DNA of 64,000 bases from contig NZ_CP160402.1 of NCBI RefSeq assembly GCF_040730185.1, positions 7,130,001 through 7,194,000 of the forward strand, given 5' to 3'. Position 1 is the first letter of the stretch; every line of letters begins with the position of its first letter. The position numbers and the translations under genes are program-made. The stretch comes from Streptomyces sp. Je 1-332 (GTDB taxonomy: Bacteria; Actinomycetota; Actinomycetes; Streptomycetales; Streptomycetaceae). Shown here in pieces: positions 7,675 through 16,395 of the stretch. The notes beneath the pieces are model-generated. The model worked only from the letters and a program-made list of their open reading frames with translations. It ran no database searches and had not been told where the DNA came from.

Positions 7675-9072
7675 TCACCCTCGCCCGGCCGCCGCGAGGG
7701 GCCGCCGGTCGCCGTGCCGCCGCTGTCGCAGGACCCCCACGGTGACGAGGACCGCGGCCAGGGCGAGCGAGAGCCAGAGTTCGAGACGGTGGCCGGGCAG
7801 CACCGCCATCAGGACGAGGACGGCGGCGATGAAGGCGATCGTGGCGAGGGTCAGATAGGGGAACGCCCACATCCGCACCTCGCTCGGCCGCGGCCCCTTG
7901 CGCCGGGTGGCGTACTGGGTGATGGCGATGACCATGTACATCATCAGGGCGATCGCGCCGCTGGACGCGATGAGGTACGTGAAGACGCTCGGCAGAAGGT
8001 AGTTGGCGATGACGGCCGCGACACCGATGACGGTCGAGGCGAGGACCGCGTTACGGGGCACACCCGCCGCCGATGTGGCGGCGAGCGCGGCAGGGGCGTC
8101 CTGGCGGCGGGCGAGGGAGAAGGCCATGCGCGACGCGGTGTAGATGGCCGAGTTGAGGCAGCTGCTCACCGCCACGACGAGCACCACGTCCATGATGAGC
8201 CCGGCGCCCGGGATGTTCATGCGGTCGAGGACCGCCTGGTAGGAGCCCTCGGCGAGGGCGTCGGAGTTCCACGGCACCAGGCTGACCACGACGAAGATCG
8301 AGCCGACATAGAAGAGCCCCAGACGCCACACGACGGCACGGACGGCCTTCTTGATGTTCTTCTTCGGTTCCGCGGACTCGGCGGCGGCGATCGTGACGAT
8401 CTCGCTGCCCTGGAAGCTGAACATCGCCGTGAGCAGACCGGCGAGCACGGCCACCCCGCCCTTGGGGGCGAACCCTCCGTCGCTCCACAGATGCGAGACA
8501 CCGTGGGCGTCCGACCCGGGCAGGATCCCGAGGATCGCGAGCGCGCCGAGCACGAGGAAGGCGACGATCGCGACGACCTTCAGGAGGGCGAACCAGTACT
8601 CGAACTCGCCGTAGTTGCGCACGGCGAGGAGGTTGCTGCCCGCGAGCAGGGCGATCATGGCCAGTGCCGGGATCCAGCTCGGCACCGAGGTGAGCCCCGC
8701 GATGACCTCACCGGCGGCGATGGCCTCGATGGGGATCACGAGGATGTAGAACCACCAGTAGAGCCAGCCGATGGAGAAACCGGCCCAGCGGCCGAGGGCG
8801 CGGTCGGCGTAGGTGGAGAACGAGCCGGTGTCGGGGTGGGCGACGGCCATCTCCCCGAGCATCTGCATGACGAGCACCACCAGGGCGGCGGCCAGCAGGA
8901 AGGAGATCAGGACGGCCGGTCCCGCGGCCGCGACGGCGGTGGACGAGCCGACGAAGAGCCCGGCCCCGATCACGCCACCGATGGAGATCATGGTGATCTG
9001 GCGGCCCTTGAGGCCCTGTTGCAGGTCGGAGCCCGCGCCCGTGGGGGCTGGGTCGGAGGAGGGGTGGTGCAT
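7675..9072 (-). CDS. Amino-acid permease, APC superfamily (GabP/AAT-like)
   Basis: 465 residues with 12 hydrophobic segments. The AAT-family opening is seen (LKGRQITMISIGGVIGAGLFVG), followed by GPAVLISFLLAA, the conserved GEMAVAHPDTGSFSTYA and FSFQGSEIVTIAAAES. Family members take up amino acids or GABA by proton symport. It ends 4 bp from the lacI stop (convergent). It lies 180 bp downstream of the second HisD-like gene, in the same direction, so it may import the amino-alcohol or amino-acid substrate of that enzyme. Substrate is inferred only from context. Confidence 0.86.
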   Translation of the reverse strand: MHHPSSDPAPTGAGSDLQQGLKGRQITMISIGGVIGAGLFVGSSTAVAAAGPAVLISFLLAAALVVLVMQMLGEMAVAHPDTGSFSTYADRALGRWAGFSIGWLYWWFYILVIPIEAIAAGEVIAGLTSVPSWIPALAMIALLAGSNLLAVRNYGEFEYWFALLKVVAIVAFLVLGALAILGILPGSDAHGVSHLWSDGGFAPKGGVAVLAGLLTAMFSFQGSEIVTIAAAESAEPKKNIKKAVRAVVWRLGLFYVGSIFVVVSLVPWNSDALAEGSYQAVLDRMNIPGAGLIMDVVLVVAVSSCLNSAIYTASRMAFSLARRQDAPAALAATSAAGVPRNAVLASTVIGVAAVIANYLLPSVFTYLIASSGAIALMMYMVIAITQYATRRKGPRPSEVRMWAFPYLTLATIAFIAAVLVLMAVLPGHRLELWLSLALAAVLVTVGVLRQRRHGDRRPLAAAGRG

Positions 9073-9252
9073 GGGGAGATCCTCGGGGAGTGGGAGCGCG
9101 GGTGCCCTCGCTACAGGACGGTACTCACTCGTGCCGGGCAGGTGATGCCGGTGGGGGCCCGGACGCCGGTCGCGGCCGGGGCGTGGTGCTCCGGGGGCCG
9201 GAACCCCCCGCCCCCGGCCGGATCCGGCACGGAGGCGAGGCGCGGTACTGGA

Positions 9253-10614
9253 TCAGAGCTGCTCGCGCAGCGCTTCGGGGACCGCGTCGAACGCGCCGGA
9301 GGTGCGGCCGATCCGGTCGATCCGGATCGTGGCGGTCGCACCGTGGGCGGCGAGGCCCTCGAATGCGGAGATGCGTTCGACGGCGGGCGCCAGGGAAGCG
9401 GTGCCCTCCTTGACGGCCCGCTGGTACGTGAGGGGCTTGAGGAAGCGGGAGACGGACAGGCCCGCGTTGTAGCGGGAAGTCTTGCCGGTCGGCAGCACGT
9501 GGTTCGTGCCGGCGATGCCCTTGTCGGAGTAGGCGACGGTGGACCAGGGGCCCAGGAAGACCGAGCCGTAGTTGGTGAGGTTCTGGAGGTAGAAGTCGTC
9601 GTCCTCCGTCTGGATCTCCAGGTGCTCCGGGCCGAGGATGTCCGACACGGCGACGGCCTGGTCACGGTCGCGCACGACGATGACGGAGCCGAAGTCCCGC
9701 CAGGCGGGTCCGGCGATGTCACGGGTGGCGAGCGTCTCCAGCTGGCGGTCCATCTCGGCGACGACCGCACGGCCCAGCTTCTCCGATGTGGTGATCAGCG
9801 CGGCGGGGGAGTTCGGGCCGTGCTCGGCCTGGCCGAGCAGGTCCGCGGCGACCCAGGCCGGGTCGGCGGTGTCGTCGGCGAGGACGGCCACCTCGGAGGG
9901 GCCCGCGAGGAGGTCGATCCCGACCTGCCCGAAGAGCTGGCGCTTGGCCTCCGTGACGAAGGCGTTTCCGGCACCGACCAGCATGTCGACGGGGGCCTCG
10001 CCGAGCAGGCCGAACGCCATCGCGCCGAGGGCCTGGACGCCGCCGACGGCGAAGACGCGGTCGGCCTTGGACAGGTAGGCGCCGTAGAGCACGGCCGGGT
10101 GCGCGCCGTGCTCACCCGACGGCGGGGTGCACGCCACCACGGTGGGGACACCGGCGGCCTTGGCGACGCCCACGGTCATGAAGGCGCTGGCAAGGAGCGG
10201 GAAGCGGCCTGCGGGGAGATAGGCGCCGACGCGGGACACCGGGACGTAGCGCTGGCCGCCGGCCACTCCGGGGGCGAGCTCGATCTCGAAGTCGGTGAGG
10301 TGCTCGCGCTGTGCGGAGGCGAAGCGGTTCGTGCGCTCGTAGCCCATTTCCAGGGCGGTACGGACATCGGCAGGCAGGGCGTCCCCCGACTTCTTGAGCT
10401 CGGTGGCCCCGATCTCGAGATCGCCGGACCAGCCGTCCAGCTCCTGCCCGTAGGCGCGGACCGCGTCCAGGCCCTTGCTCTCGATCTCCTTCAGCATCTG
10501 GGAGACGCGCTCGACCACCTTGGGGTCGCGCTGGGCGGGGGGACCGTCGACCTCCGGCTTCTTGAGCCACTGGAAGGGAGCGAGGGTCTTCTGTTCGTCG
10601 TGCGTGATCTGCAT
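9253..10614 (-). CDS. HisD-like NAD-dependent alcohol dehydrogenase, second paralog
   Basis: 453 residues of the histidinol dehydrogenase family. Diagnostic segments are GAGNAFVTEAKRQLFGQVGIDLLAGPSEVAVL, read as GAGNAFVTEAKRQLFG plus DLLAGPSEV; LLGQAEHGPNSP (zinc Gln and His); GPEHLEI (catalytic Glu-His); GTNHVLPT; and a canonical C-terminal EGLAAH zinc ligand. All zinc and catalytic residues are therefore present, unlike the paralog at 3.3-4.6 kb. It is flanked by a permease and a LysR regulator with no histidine-biosynthesis genes, so a catabolic role on an amino-alcohol-like substrate is more likely than histidine synthesis. Confidence 0.85.
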   Translation of the reverse strand: MQITHDEQKTLAPFQWLKKPEVDGPPAQRDPKVVERVSQMLKEIESKGLDAVRAYGQELDGWSGDLEIGATELKKSGDALPADVRTALEMGYERTNRFASAQREHLTDFEIELAPGVAGGQRYVPVSRVGAYLPAGRFPLLASAFMTVGVAKAAGVPTVVACTPPSGEHGAHPAVLYGAYLSKADRVFAVGGVQALGAMAFGLLGEAPVDMLVGAGNAFVTEAKRQLFGQVGIDLLAGPSEVAVLADDTADPAWVAADLLGQAEHGPNSPAALITTSEKLGRAVVAEMDRQLETLATRDIAGPAWRDFGSVIVVRDRDQAVAVSDILGPEHLEIQTEDDDFYLQNLTNYGSVFLGPWSTVAYSDKGIAGTNHVLPTGKTSRYNAGLSVSRFLKPLTYQRAVKEGTASLAPAVERISAFEGLAAHGATATIRIDRIGRTSGAFDAVPEALREQL

Positions 10615-10670
10615 GTCCGGGACGGTAGACGCGGCTGTTCCACAGGACTAGAGGGGCGATTCCTGCACTT

Positions 10671-10691
10671 CCCACAGGGTTTCCCTGTGGG
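10671..10691. promoter_or_regulatory. Perfect 9-bp inverted repeat between lysR and hisD-like gene
   Basis: CCCACAGGG and CCCTGTGGG are separated by TTT. The repeat lies 57 bp upstream of the HisD-like start and 28 bp downstream of the LysR stop, with a half-site TTCCACAGGA at about 10638-10647. There is no T-tract, so an operator is more likely than an intrinsic terminator. The LysR product is the natural candidate binder. Confidence 0.55.
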
Positions 10692-10718
10692 AGAGGTCCA
10701 GCTCGACTTCCGGTCACC

Positions 10719-11630
10719 TCAGGTCAACAGACCGTTGCCGATCTCGCGGATGGTGTCCTCGGCGAGCCGGGCGAGTTCCCGGGTGGCGCGGGACAGGGGG
10801 TGGCCGCGGCGCCTGACGAGCGCGATGGTGTCGTAGAGGGGCTCGGAGAAGGGTGCCGTGTGCAACCCGGCGGGGAACGAAGGGCTGGCGATCACCGCCC
10901 GGCTCGCGATCGTGTCGCCGACCCCGGCCGCCGCCAACTTCAGTGCCGCTTCCACGTGTTCGAGCTCGATGAGGGGATCGATACGGGCTCCGGCAAGCTG
11001 CGCACGCTCGGCGAGCTGGCGCCGGGTCGGGTCCGCCCAGCCGTAGTGCGCGTCGTACAGCACGAGGGGTGCCCCGGCGAACGCCTCGATGCTCACGGGT
11101 TCGCGGGTGCGTTCGGCGCTCGCGCTGACGTAGAACACCTCGTCCCGCATGAGGGGCGTGATGGCGAGCCCGTCGTCGTCGATGGGCAGGATGACCAGGC
11201 CCGCCTCGATCTGCCCCGTCGCGACGGCCAGGGCGGTCTCGGCGGAGTTCTGGCCCACGAGGCGTACGCGGACCGCCGGATACCGGGCGTGGAACATCTG
11301 TACGAGGTTGGAGAGCAGGTAGTAGTCCGCGTTGCGCAGCACCCCGAAGGTGGCGGTGCCGCCGCCCAGCGACCCGAGGGAGTGCACGGCCCGAGTCCCG
11401 CTGTCAGCCGCCGCCAGCGCCTCCTGGGCGTACGGAAGCAGCTCGCGCCCGGCGGCGGTCAGGGTCAGGGTGCGGCTGCCGCGCAGGAACAGCTCGGCCT
11501 CCAGCTCCGTTTCAAGGCGCCGGACCAGCTCGGACGCGGACGCCTGCGCGATGTCCATGGCCTGCGCGGCAGCGGTGAAGGACCCGAGCCGCTCGGCTTC
11601 GACGAAGGCCCGCAGCTGATTGAGAGTCAT
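10719..11630 (-). CDS. LysR-family transcriptional regulator
   Basis: 303 residues. The N-terminal winged helix-turn-helix is clear (MTLNQLRAFVEAERLGSFTAA, then ASASELVRRLETELEAELFLRGSRTLTLTAAG as separate motifs), followed by a substrate-binding domain that starts near residue 90 (ATFGVLRNADYYLLSNL). Unusually for LysR regulators it is not divergent from its presumed target: the HisD-like gene lies 104 bp downstream on the same strand, with a perfect inverted repeat in between. It probably controls the HisD-like gene and the permease. Confidence 0.88.
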   Translation of the reverse strand: MTLNQLRAFVEAERLGSFTAAAQAMDIAQASASELVRRLETELEAELFLRGSRTLTLTAAGRELLPYAQEALAAADSGTRAVHSLGSLGGGTATFGVLRNADYYLLSNLVQMFHARYPAVRVRLVGQNSAETALAVATGQIEAGLVILPIDDDGLAITPLMRDEVFYVSASAERTREPVSIEAFAGAPLVLYDAHYGWADPTRRQLAERAQLAGARIDPLIELEHVEAALKLAAAGVGDTIASRAVIASPSFPAGLHTAPFSEPLYDTIALVRRRGHPLSRATRELARLAEDTIREIGNGLLT

Positions 11631-11740
11631 GCCGCACGTCCCTTCCGGGGGGGTGCCGGGAGGCGGCTGCCGTGGGAGCGGAAAACGGCGGGGGCGGTGG
11701 TTCTGTGCATACCCGCACCTTAGGAAACCCAGCGCTCGAC

Positions 11741-11796
11741 AGTCCTCACCAGCCCTTGCCAGTCCTCACCAGCCCTTCCCGGTCCTCACCAACCTG
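11741..11796. repeat. 20-bp tandem repeat (2.8 copies) covering a stop codon
   Basis: AGTCCTCACCAGCCCTTGCC starts at 11741, with near copies at 11761 and 11781. The stop codon of the minus-strand membrane protein gene (TCA at 11786-11788) lies in the last copy, and the same TCA recurs at 11766 and 11746, giving stops in all three minus-strand frames. Confidence 0.85.
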
Positions 11797-13177
11797 TGAA
11801 CAGCAAGTGGTTCAGGGTGAGGGCGAGTGCCGCCTGGGCGGTGAGCCAGTAGCGTCGGCCCGCCTCCGGCAGGAGCGCCGCCGCCGGGAGCAGAAATGTG
11901 GCGAACGGCAGCCAGATGCGTTCTGTTTCCGCCTTGCTCATGCCGGAGAGATCGGCGGCGATGACCGTGACGAGAGCCGCCAGGACGAGGGCGGTCAGGC
12001 GGTCGGTGGGTGTGGTGCGGCCGGAGCGCAGGCGGCCGAGCGCGCCCGGCGCAGCGCCCACCGTCCTGCGAAGGCCCGCGACCGTTGCCAGGCCGACGAC
12101 CAGCACCGTGCAGGCGAGGTTGGCCCAGACGAAGTAGGCGTACGGTCTGATGCCGCCCGCCCCCTGGTAGTACCGCTCGACGAGCAGGTGGTACGCCTCC
12201 CACCAGTCGAAGCCCGCCAGGGTGAAGACGAGCGGGGCCACCGCTGTACCCGCCAGGAACAGGGGGAGCGGGCGCGGTGTGCGGGTGATCAGCAGGACGG
12301 TGGCGGCGACGAGCGCGAACAGCGTCAGGCCGTACGAGAGATAGCAGGTGAGGCCGAACAGCAGGCCGGAGCCGAGTGCCGCCGCGGCGGGGGAGCGGAC
12401 CTTGCGTGTCGCGGCGAGGGCGAGCAGGGCGATCATCCAGGCCGTGACGGCGGCGAAGTAGCCGTCCGCGGAGGCGCCGACCCAGATCGCGGCCGGGGCC
12501 AGGACGAGGAAGGGCGCCGCCCGGCGTGCGGTCGCCTCGTCGGCCAGCGCACGCAGGGTGATCAGGACGGCCACGACGGCGGTGCCGCCGACCGTGATGC
12601 AGAAGGCGCCTGCCCACGCGCCGCCCCCGAGGCCCACGCGGTCGAGGAGGACGAAGGTGAGCGTGGCGCCCGGCGGATGGCCCGCGGTGTGGGCCGGCCA
12701 GTGGTCGGGCGAGTCGATGAGGATGTGCCGGGTGAAGTCCCGCAGCGTCGCCGGGATGTCGTCGAAGCGGTCGATGACCTGGAGGTACTCGTACTTGGTG
12801 GTGAGCCGCCGCGCCACGCCCCGGTGCCAGCCGTCGATGAGCGCGAGCGACCAGATCCAGGCCGTCGAAGCGGTCCACGCGGTGAGGAGCAGAGGCCGCC
12901 AGGGGAGCCTGGCGGCGAGGGCGGGGGCGTACGCGATCACGGCGACGGCGACCGCGAGCGCGGCGGGTGTGCCCGGCCCGATGTGCGGGTCCCACCGGGC
13001 GTACAGGGGCGGCCAGTTGAGGTGCAGGGTGCCGTCCGCGTGCTCGATGGCGGCGCCGATGACGACGGCCGCCGCGACGAGTAGCGCCGCGACTCCGGAC
13101 GCGGCCAGGTCGCGACGGCGTCCGGTGCGCTCGCAGGCCGTGTCACGAGGGGGTCCGGTGCGCTCAGTGGTGCTCAC
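11786..13177 (-). CDS. Multi-pass membrane protein, GT-C-like
   Basis: 463 residues with about ten hydrophobic segments and a charged N-terminal tail. Long extramembrane stretches carry HPPGATLTFVLLDRVG and the segment WHRGVARRLTTKYEYL. The layout and motifs recall Streptomyces integral membrane proteins related to polyprenyl-phosphate-dependent sugar transferases of the GT-C fold, but no catalytic residue can be named with certainty. It is divergent from the molybdopterin oxidoreductase gene. The 3' end is formed by a 20-bp tandem repeat. Function is a family-level guess. Confidence 0.65.
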   Translation of the reverse strand: MSTTERTGPPRDTACERTGRRRDLAASGVAALLVAAAVVIGAAIEHADGTLHLNWPPLYARWDPHIGPGTPAALAVAVAVIAYAPALAARLPWRPLLLTAWTASTAWIWSLALIDGWHRGVARRLTTKYEYLQVIDRFDDIPATLRDFTRHILIDSPDHWPAHTAGHPPGATLTFVLLDRVGLGGGAWAGAFCITVGGTAVVAVLITLRALADEATARRAAPFLVLAPAAIWVGASADGYFAAVTAWMIALLALAATRKVRSPAAAALGSGLLFGLTCYLSYGLTLFALVAATVLLITRTPRPLPLFLAGTAVAPLVFTLAGFDWWEAYHLLVERYYQGAGGIRPYAYFVWANLACTVLVVGLATVAGLRRTVGAAPGALGRLRSGRTTPTDRLTALVLAALVTVIAADLSGMSKAETERIWLPFATFLLPAAALLPEAGRRYWLTAQAALALTLNHLLFTGW

Positions 13178-13290
13178 GTCTGCACCGTAGGCGCAGGTGG
13201 CGCGTGCGAACGCGCCGTGAGGGACGACGTCAGCGTTTCGTCATGAGTCGCGGGCCCGCTGGAGGACAGGGCCCGGCATACGGTCATTTC

Positions 13291-14565
13291 ATGCCCTCCG
13301 CACCCCGCGTCACCCCGCCCACCGACCCCGGTTTCTGGCGCAGTCCGCTGCGCGGGCCGTGGCTCACGTCGGTTCTCGGCGTCGTCCTGCTGGCCGGGAT
13401 CACCGTGCTGTTCGTGACCGGCCTGCTGTCGTACGCGGCGTACAACCCGAACCTGTCACCCGTCAACGACAAGACGCCGGACAAGGGACTCCTCGGCTTC
13501 TACCTCTTCGCCTGGCCGACCGACCCACCCTGGCTCTACCGCCTCAACCAGGGCCTGCACGTCACGGTCGGCATCACGCTGATCCCCGTGCTGCTCGCGA
13601 AGCTGTGGTCGGTGATCCCGAAGCTCTTCGCGCTGCCTCCGGCACGGTCGGTGGGGCACGCCCTTGAGCGGGTTTCGCTGCTCCTGCTGGTCGGTGGCGC
13701 GCTGTTCGAGTTCGTCACCGGTGTGCTCAACGCCCAGCTGGAGTACCTCTTCCCCGGCTCCTTCTATCCGCTGCACTTCTACGGCGCCTGGGTGTTCTTC
13801 GGCGCGTTCACGGCGCATGTCGCGCTGCGCCTGCCCCAGGTCGTACGAGTGCTGCGGGAGCGGGGGTGGCGCGAACAGCTGCGGGAGACGCGTCCCGAGC
13901 CGCCGGACGAAGGCGGTCTGGTGGCGACCCGGGCCGCGGCGCCGACCGTGTCGCGGCGGGGAGCGCTCGGCATGGTCGGCGCGGGGTCCGCCCTGCTGTT
14001 CGTGACGACGGCGGGGCAGAGCTTCGACGGGCCGCTGCGGCGGACGGCGCTGTTCGCTCCGCATGGCGGCGGCGATCCGGGAAGCGGGCCGAACGGCTTC
14101 CAGATCAACAAGACAGCGGCGAGAGTGGGGGTGGAGGAGCGGGACACGGGTGAGTCGTGGCGCCTCGTCGTCGACGGGCCACGGGGCGCGGCGGTGCGGC
14201 TGTCTCGCGAGGACCTGCTCCAACTCCCGCAGCATGACGCCGCGTTGCCCATCGCCTGTGTGGAGGGGTGGTCGACGTCGGATCAGCGGTGGCGTGGCGT
14301 GCGGCTGCGCGATCTCGCGGCGCTCGCCGGGTTCGACGAGGAGCCGCCGGGTGTGCTCGTGGAGTCCCTGCAACGGCACGGGGCCTTCCGCAGGGCCGCG
14401 TTGCGCGACAACCAGGTCCGCGATCCGCGGTCGCTGCTCGCCCTGCACGTCAACGGGGCGGATCTGTCGCCGGACCACGGCTATCCGGCGCGGATCATCG
14501 TGCCGGCCGCGCCCGGCGTCCTGAACACCAAGTGGGTGTCCCGTCTGACCTTCGGGGAGCTGTGA
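13291..14565 (+). CDS. Cytochrome b-molybdopterin oxidoreductase fusion
   Basis: 424 residues. The first ~190 form a four-helix membrane domain with histidines in NQGLHVTVG, PLHFYGAW and FTAHVALRL that can ligate heme b. A hydrophobic segment after SRRGALGM (about residue 227) leads into a sulfite-oxidase-like molybdopterin domain, with the cofactor Cys at about residue 323 in IACVEGWS and YPARIIVPAAPGVLNTKW near the end. The enzyme probably moves electrons between the quinone pool and an extracytoplasmic substrate, as YedY/YedZ (MsrP/MsrQ) do with two polypeptides. Start at 13291 is chosen on homology; an in-frame ATG at 13243 is possible. Confidence 0.8.
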   Translation: MPSAPRVTPPTDPGFWRSPLRGPWLTSVLGVVLLAGITVLFVTGLLSYAAYNPNLSPVNDKTPDKGLLGFYLFAWPTDPPWLYRLNQGLHVTVGITLIPVLLAKLWSVIPKLFALPPARSVGHALERVSLLLLVGGALFEFVTGVLNAQLEYLFPGSFYPLHFYGAWVFFGAFTAHVALRLPQVVRVLRERGWREQLRETRPEPPDEGGLVATRAAAPTVSRRGALGMVGAGSALLFVTTAGQSFDGPLRRTALFAPHGGGDPGSGPNGFQINKTAARVGVEERDTGESWRLVVDGPRGAAVRLSREDLLQLPQHDAALPIACVEGWSTSDQRWRGVRLRDLAALAGFDEEPPGVLVESLQRHGAFRRAALRDNQVRDPRSLLALHVNGADLSPDHGYPARIIVPAAPGVLNTKWVSRLTFGEL

Positions 14566-15098
14566 TGACCGTTCTCATGCGTCGCCTCCGGCGGTGGTAC
14601 GGCGAGGGCCTGCTCCAACTCCTCGTGCTGCTGGCCTCGTTCGCGCTCACCGGGTATGCGGGGGTGCGCCTGTTGGGCGGCGAAGGTGAGGGGTTGCTGA
14701 TCGCGGTCTGGTTCGTCGGTGCGGCGCTGGTGCACGATCTGCTGTTCGTGCCCGCGTACGCACTCGTGGACCGGGCGCTGCGGGCTGCCGCGGGGCGGGG
14801 CAGCGGGGAGCGGGCCGGTGGGAGGCGGGCCGGTGGGGAGTGGGTCGGTGGGGGCTGGGTCAATTTTGTGCGGGTTCCGGCTTTCCTGTCCGGGCTGTTG
14901 TTGCTGGTGTGGTTCCCGCTGATCGCCGGGCGGGTGGAGCGGTACGAGTCCGCCACCGGGCTGCCGGCCGGCGTCTTCCTCGGACGCTGGTTGGCGGCGA
15001 CGGTGCTGCTGTTCCTGGGGGCGGGTGCGTGGTGGGTGATTCAGGGGTGGCGGGTGCGGCGTAGGGCCAGGAAGGAGCGGCCTTCGGTGGTCCATTGA
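14565..15098 (+). CDS. Small membrane protein following the Moco oxidoreductase
   Basis: 177 residues with four hydrophobic stretches (about 17-37, 45-65, 103-123, 137-158). The ATG overlaps the oxidoreductase stop (TGATG), so the two are co-translated. Between the second and third helices is a Gly/Arg-rich stretch from a degenerate repeat (RAGGRRAGGEWVGGGW). The 3' end overlaps the convergent methyltransferase gene by 58 bp. I do not recognise a family; a membrane partner of the oxidoreductase is the simplest guess. Confidence 0.7.
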   Translation: MTVLMRRLRRWYGEGLLQLLVLLASFALTGYAGVRLLGGEGEGLLIAVWFVGAALVHDLLFVPAYALVDRALRAAAGRGSGERAGGRRAGGEWVGGGWVNFVRVPAFLSGLLLLVWFPLIAGRVERYESATGLPAGVFLGRWLAATVLLFLGAGAWWVIQGWRVRRRARKERPSVVH

Positions 15099-15733
15099 TC
15101 GGCCGGGGTCCAGCCGAGGGGGTGGGCGTGGCGTAGGAGGGCGGGGGTGCCGAGGCGGGCCCAGGGGAACGGGGCGCCCGGTCGACCGTGGCCGTCGTCG
15201 ACGTGCACCTCCACCCGCTCGTCCACGTCCATCGGCGCGGTCTCGGCGATCAAAAGGCCTGAGGGTGCGAGGAGTTGAGCCACGCGCTTGAGGAGTGCGG
15301 TGGGGTCGCCGCCGATGCCCACATTGCCGTCCATGAGCAGGGCCGTACTCCAACGTCCCTCGCCCGGCAGCGTGTCGAAGACGGAGCGGAGCAGGGCGGT
15401 GCCGCCGAGCCGTAGCGTGTGGTCGACGGCCGCCTGGCTGACGTCGACCCCCAGGACGCGGTGGCCGCGGGCCGCCGCCGCGGCCACCAGGCGGCCGGGG
15501 CCGCAGCCGATGTCGAGGACGCTGCCCTCGCAGCGGCGCAACGCGGAGAGGTCCGCCGCGTCGGCGCTCGCACACCAGCGTTCGACGTCGAGCGGCAGCA
15601 GCCAGCCGTCGCTGCGGCGCAGGAACAAGGGGCCGTGGCCGTTGCGCAGGGCGTTGGTGTACGGGTCCGCGTGCCAGGGCGCGGCAGCGGAGGCCGCTTC
15701 GCGGAGGCGGGTGTCCGGCGGTGCTGTGCTCAT
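15041..15733 (-). CDS. Class I SAM-dependent methyltransferase
   Basis: 230 residues. The SAM-binding motif I is SVLDIGCGPGRLVAA at about residue 70, followed by VLGVDVSQAAVD. The fold matches methyltransf_11/25-type small-molecule methyltransferases. The ATG overlaps the stop of the DUF2064 glycosyltransferase (ATGA), so both are in one operon, probably with the GT2 gene further upstream. Methylation of a sugar, lipid or glycan made by the neighbouring transferases is possible but not shown. The last 58 bp overlap the convergent membrane protein gene. Confidence 0.85.
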   Translation of the reverse strand: MSTAPPDTRLREAASAAAPWHADPYTNALRNGHGPLFLRRSDGWLLPLDVERWCASADAADLSALRRCEGSVLDIGCGPGRLVAAAAARGHRVLGVDVSQAAVDHTLRLGGTALLRSVFDTLPGEGRWSTALLMDGNVGIGGDPTALLKRVAQLLAPSGLLIAETAPMDVDERVEVHVDDGHGRPGAPFPWARLGTPALLRHAHPLGWTPADQWTTEGRSFLALRRTRHP

Positions 15734-16395
15734 CGGGCGCCGCCCCTGTCCGCGTGCCCGGCCGCCGTCGCGAGGCGGGCGAGGGTGGCGGCGAACCGGC
15801 TGTCCGGCGCGGCTTCGGCGACCTCTCCGGCGTCTTCGGCCGTGTCGACGTCGCGCAGCAGGGGCAGTTCGCGCACCCTCAGTCCCGCCTCGGTGAGCCG
15901 GGCCCGTTGCAGGGCGCCGGTGTCGGGCCTCGACATCGGGACGCCGCGCAGCAGTCGCGGATCGGGCTCGGCCAGGCCGAGCGCCCAGAATCCGCCGTCC
16001 ACGGCGGGCCCGAACCAGGCGTCGCAGTCCTGCCAGGCGTCGGGGCCGAGCGCGGGGGCGAGGAGGCCGGGAGTGACCTGGGGGGTGTCCATGCCGACCA
16101 GGAGGGCGGGCCCGGTGCAACCGCCGAAGGCCGCGCCCAGCCGCTCGTCCAGACCGCCCGCGCACTGGGGGACCACCTCGATGCCGGCGGGAAGCCAGGG
16201 CCCCGGCCGCCCGTCGAGGACGAGCACGCGCCGCCGGGCGGGCGCCGCGAGCACGGCGTGAAGCGTGTCGGCAAGGGAAGCTTCGGCCAACTCGGCGGCC
16301 TCCTCGGGGGAGAAGGGCGGGGAGAGGCGGGTCTTGACGCGTCCGGGAAGTGGTTCCTTGGCGATGACGAGCAGGGTTGTTCCGTGGGGGGTCAC
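15730..16395 (-). CDS. DUF2064 / TIGR04282-type glycosyltransferase
   Basis: 221 residues of the nucleotide-diphospho-sugar-transferase-like family that is often annotated as an arsenosugar-biosynthesis glycosyltransferase. Diagnostic parts are AKEPLPGRVKTRLSPPF near the N-terminus, the Asp-containing GMDTPQVTPG and DAWFGPAVDGGFWALGL. The GTG at 16395 was chosen because it lies directly before the conserved TTLLVIAKEP strand; open reading upstream runs into repeats. It overlaps the methyltransferase start by 4 bp. The pairing with a GT2 enzyme, a methyltransferase and an epimerase suggests a glycoconjugate pathway; an arsenic link is not supported here. Confidence 0.84.
   Translation of the reverse strand: MTPHGTTLLVIAKEPLPGRVKTRLSPPFSPEEAAELAEASLADTLHAVLAAPARRRVLVLDGRPGPWLPAGIEVVPQCAGGLDERLGAAFGGCTGPALLVGMDTPQVTPGLLAPALGPDAWQDCDAWFGPAVDGGFWALGLAEPDPRLLRGVPMSRPDTGALQRARLTEAGLRVRELPLLRDVDTAEDAGEVAEAAPDSRFAATLARLATAAGHADRGGAR

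Noticed and set aside
3254-10614. Histidine biosynthesis (hisD) for both HisD-family genes
   Set aside because: No hisC, hisB or other his gene is adjacent, and the neighbours are permeases, aldolase and catabolic regulators. The first paralog also lacks the normal C-terminal zinc ligand.
10671-10691. Intrinsic terminator after lysR
   Set aside because: A good stem exists but there is no U-tract, the loop is only three bases, and it is placed in the promoter region of the next gene. An operator is more likely.
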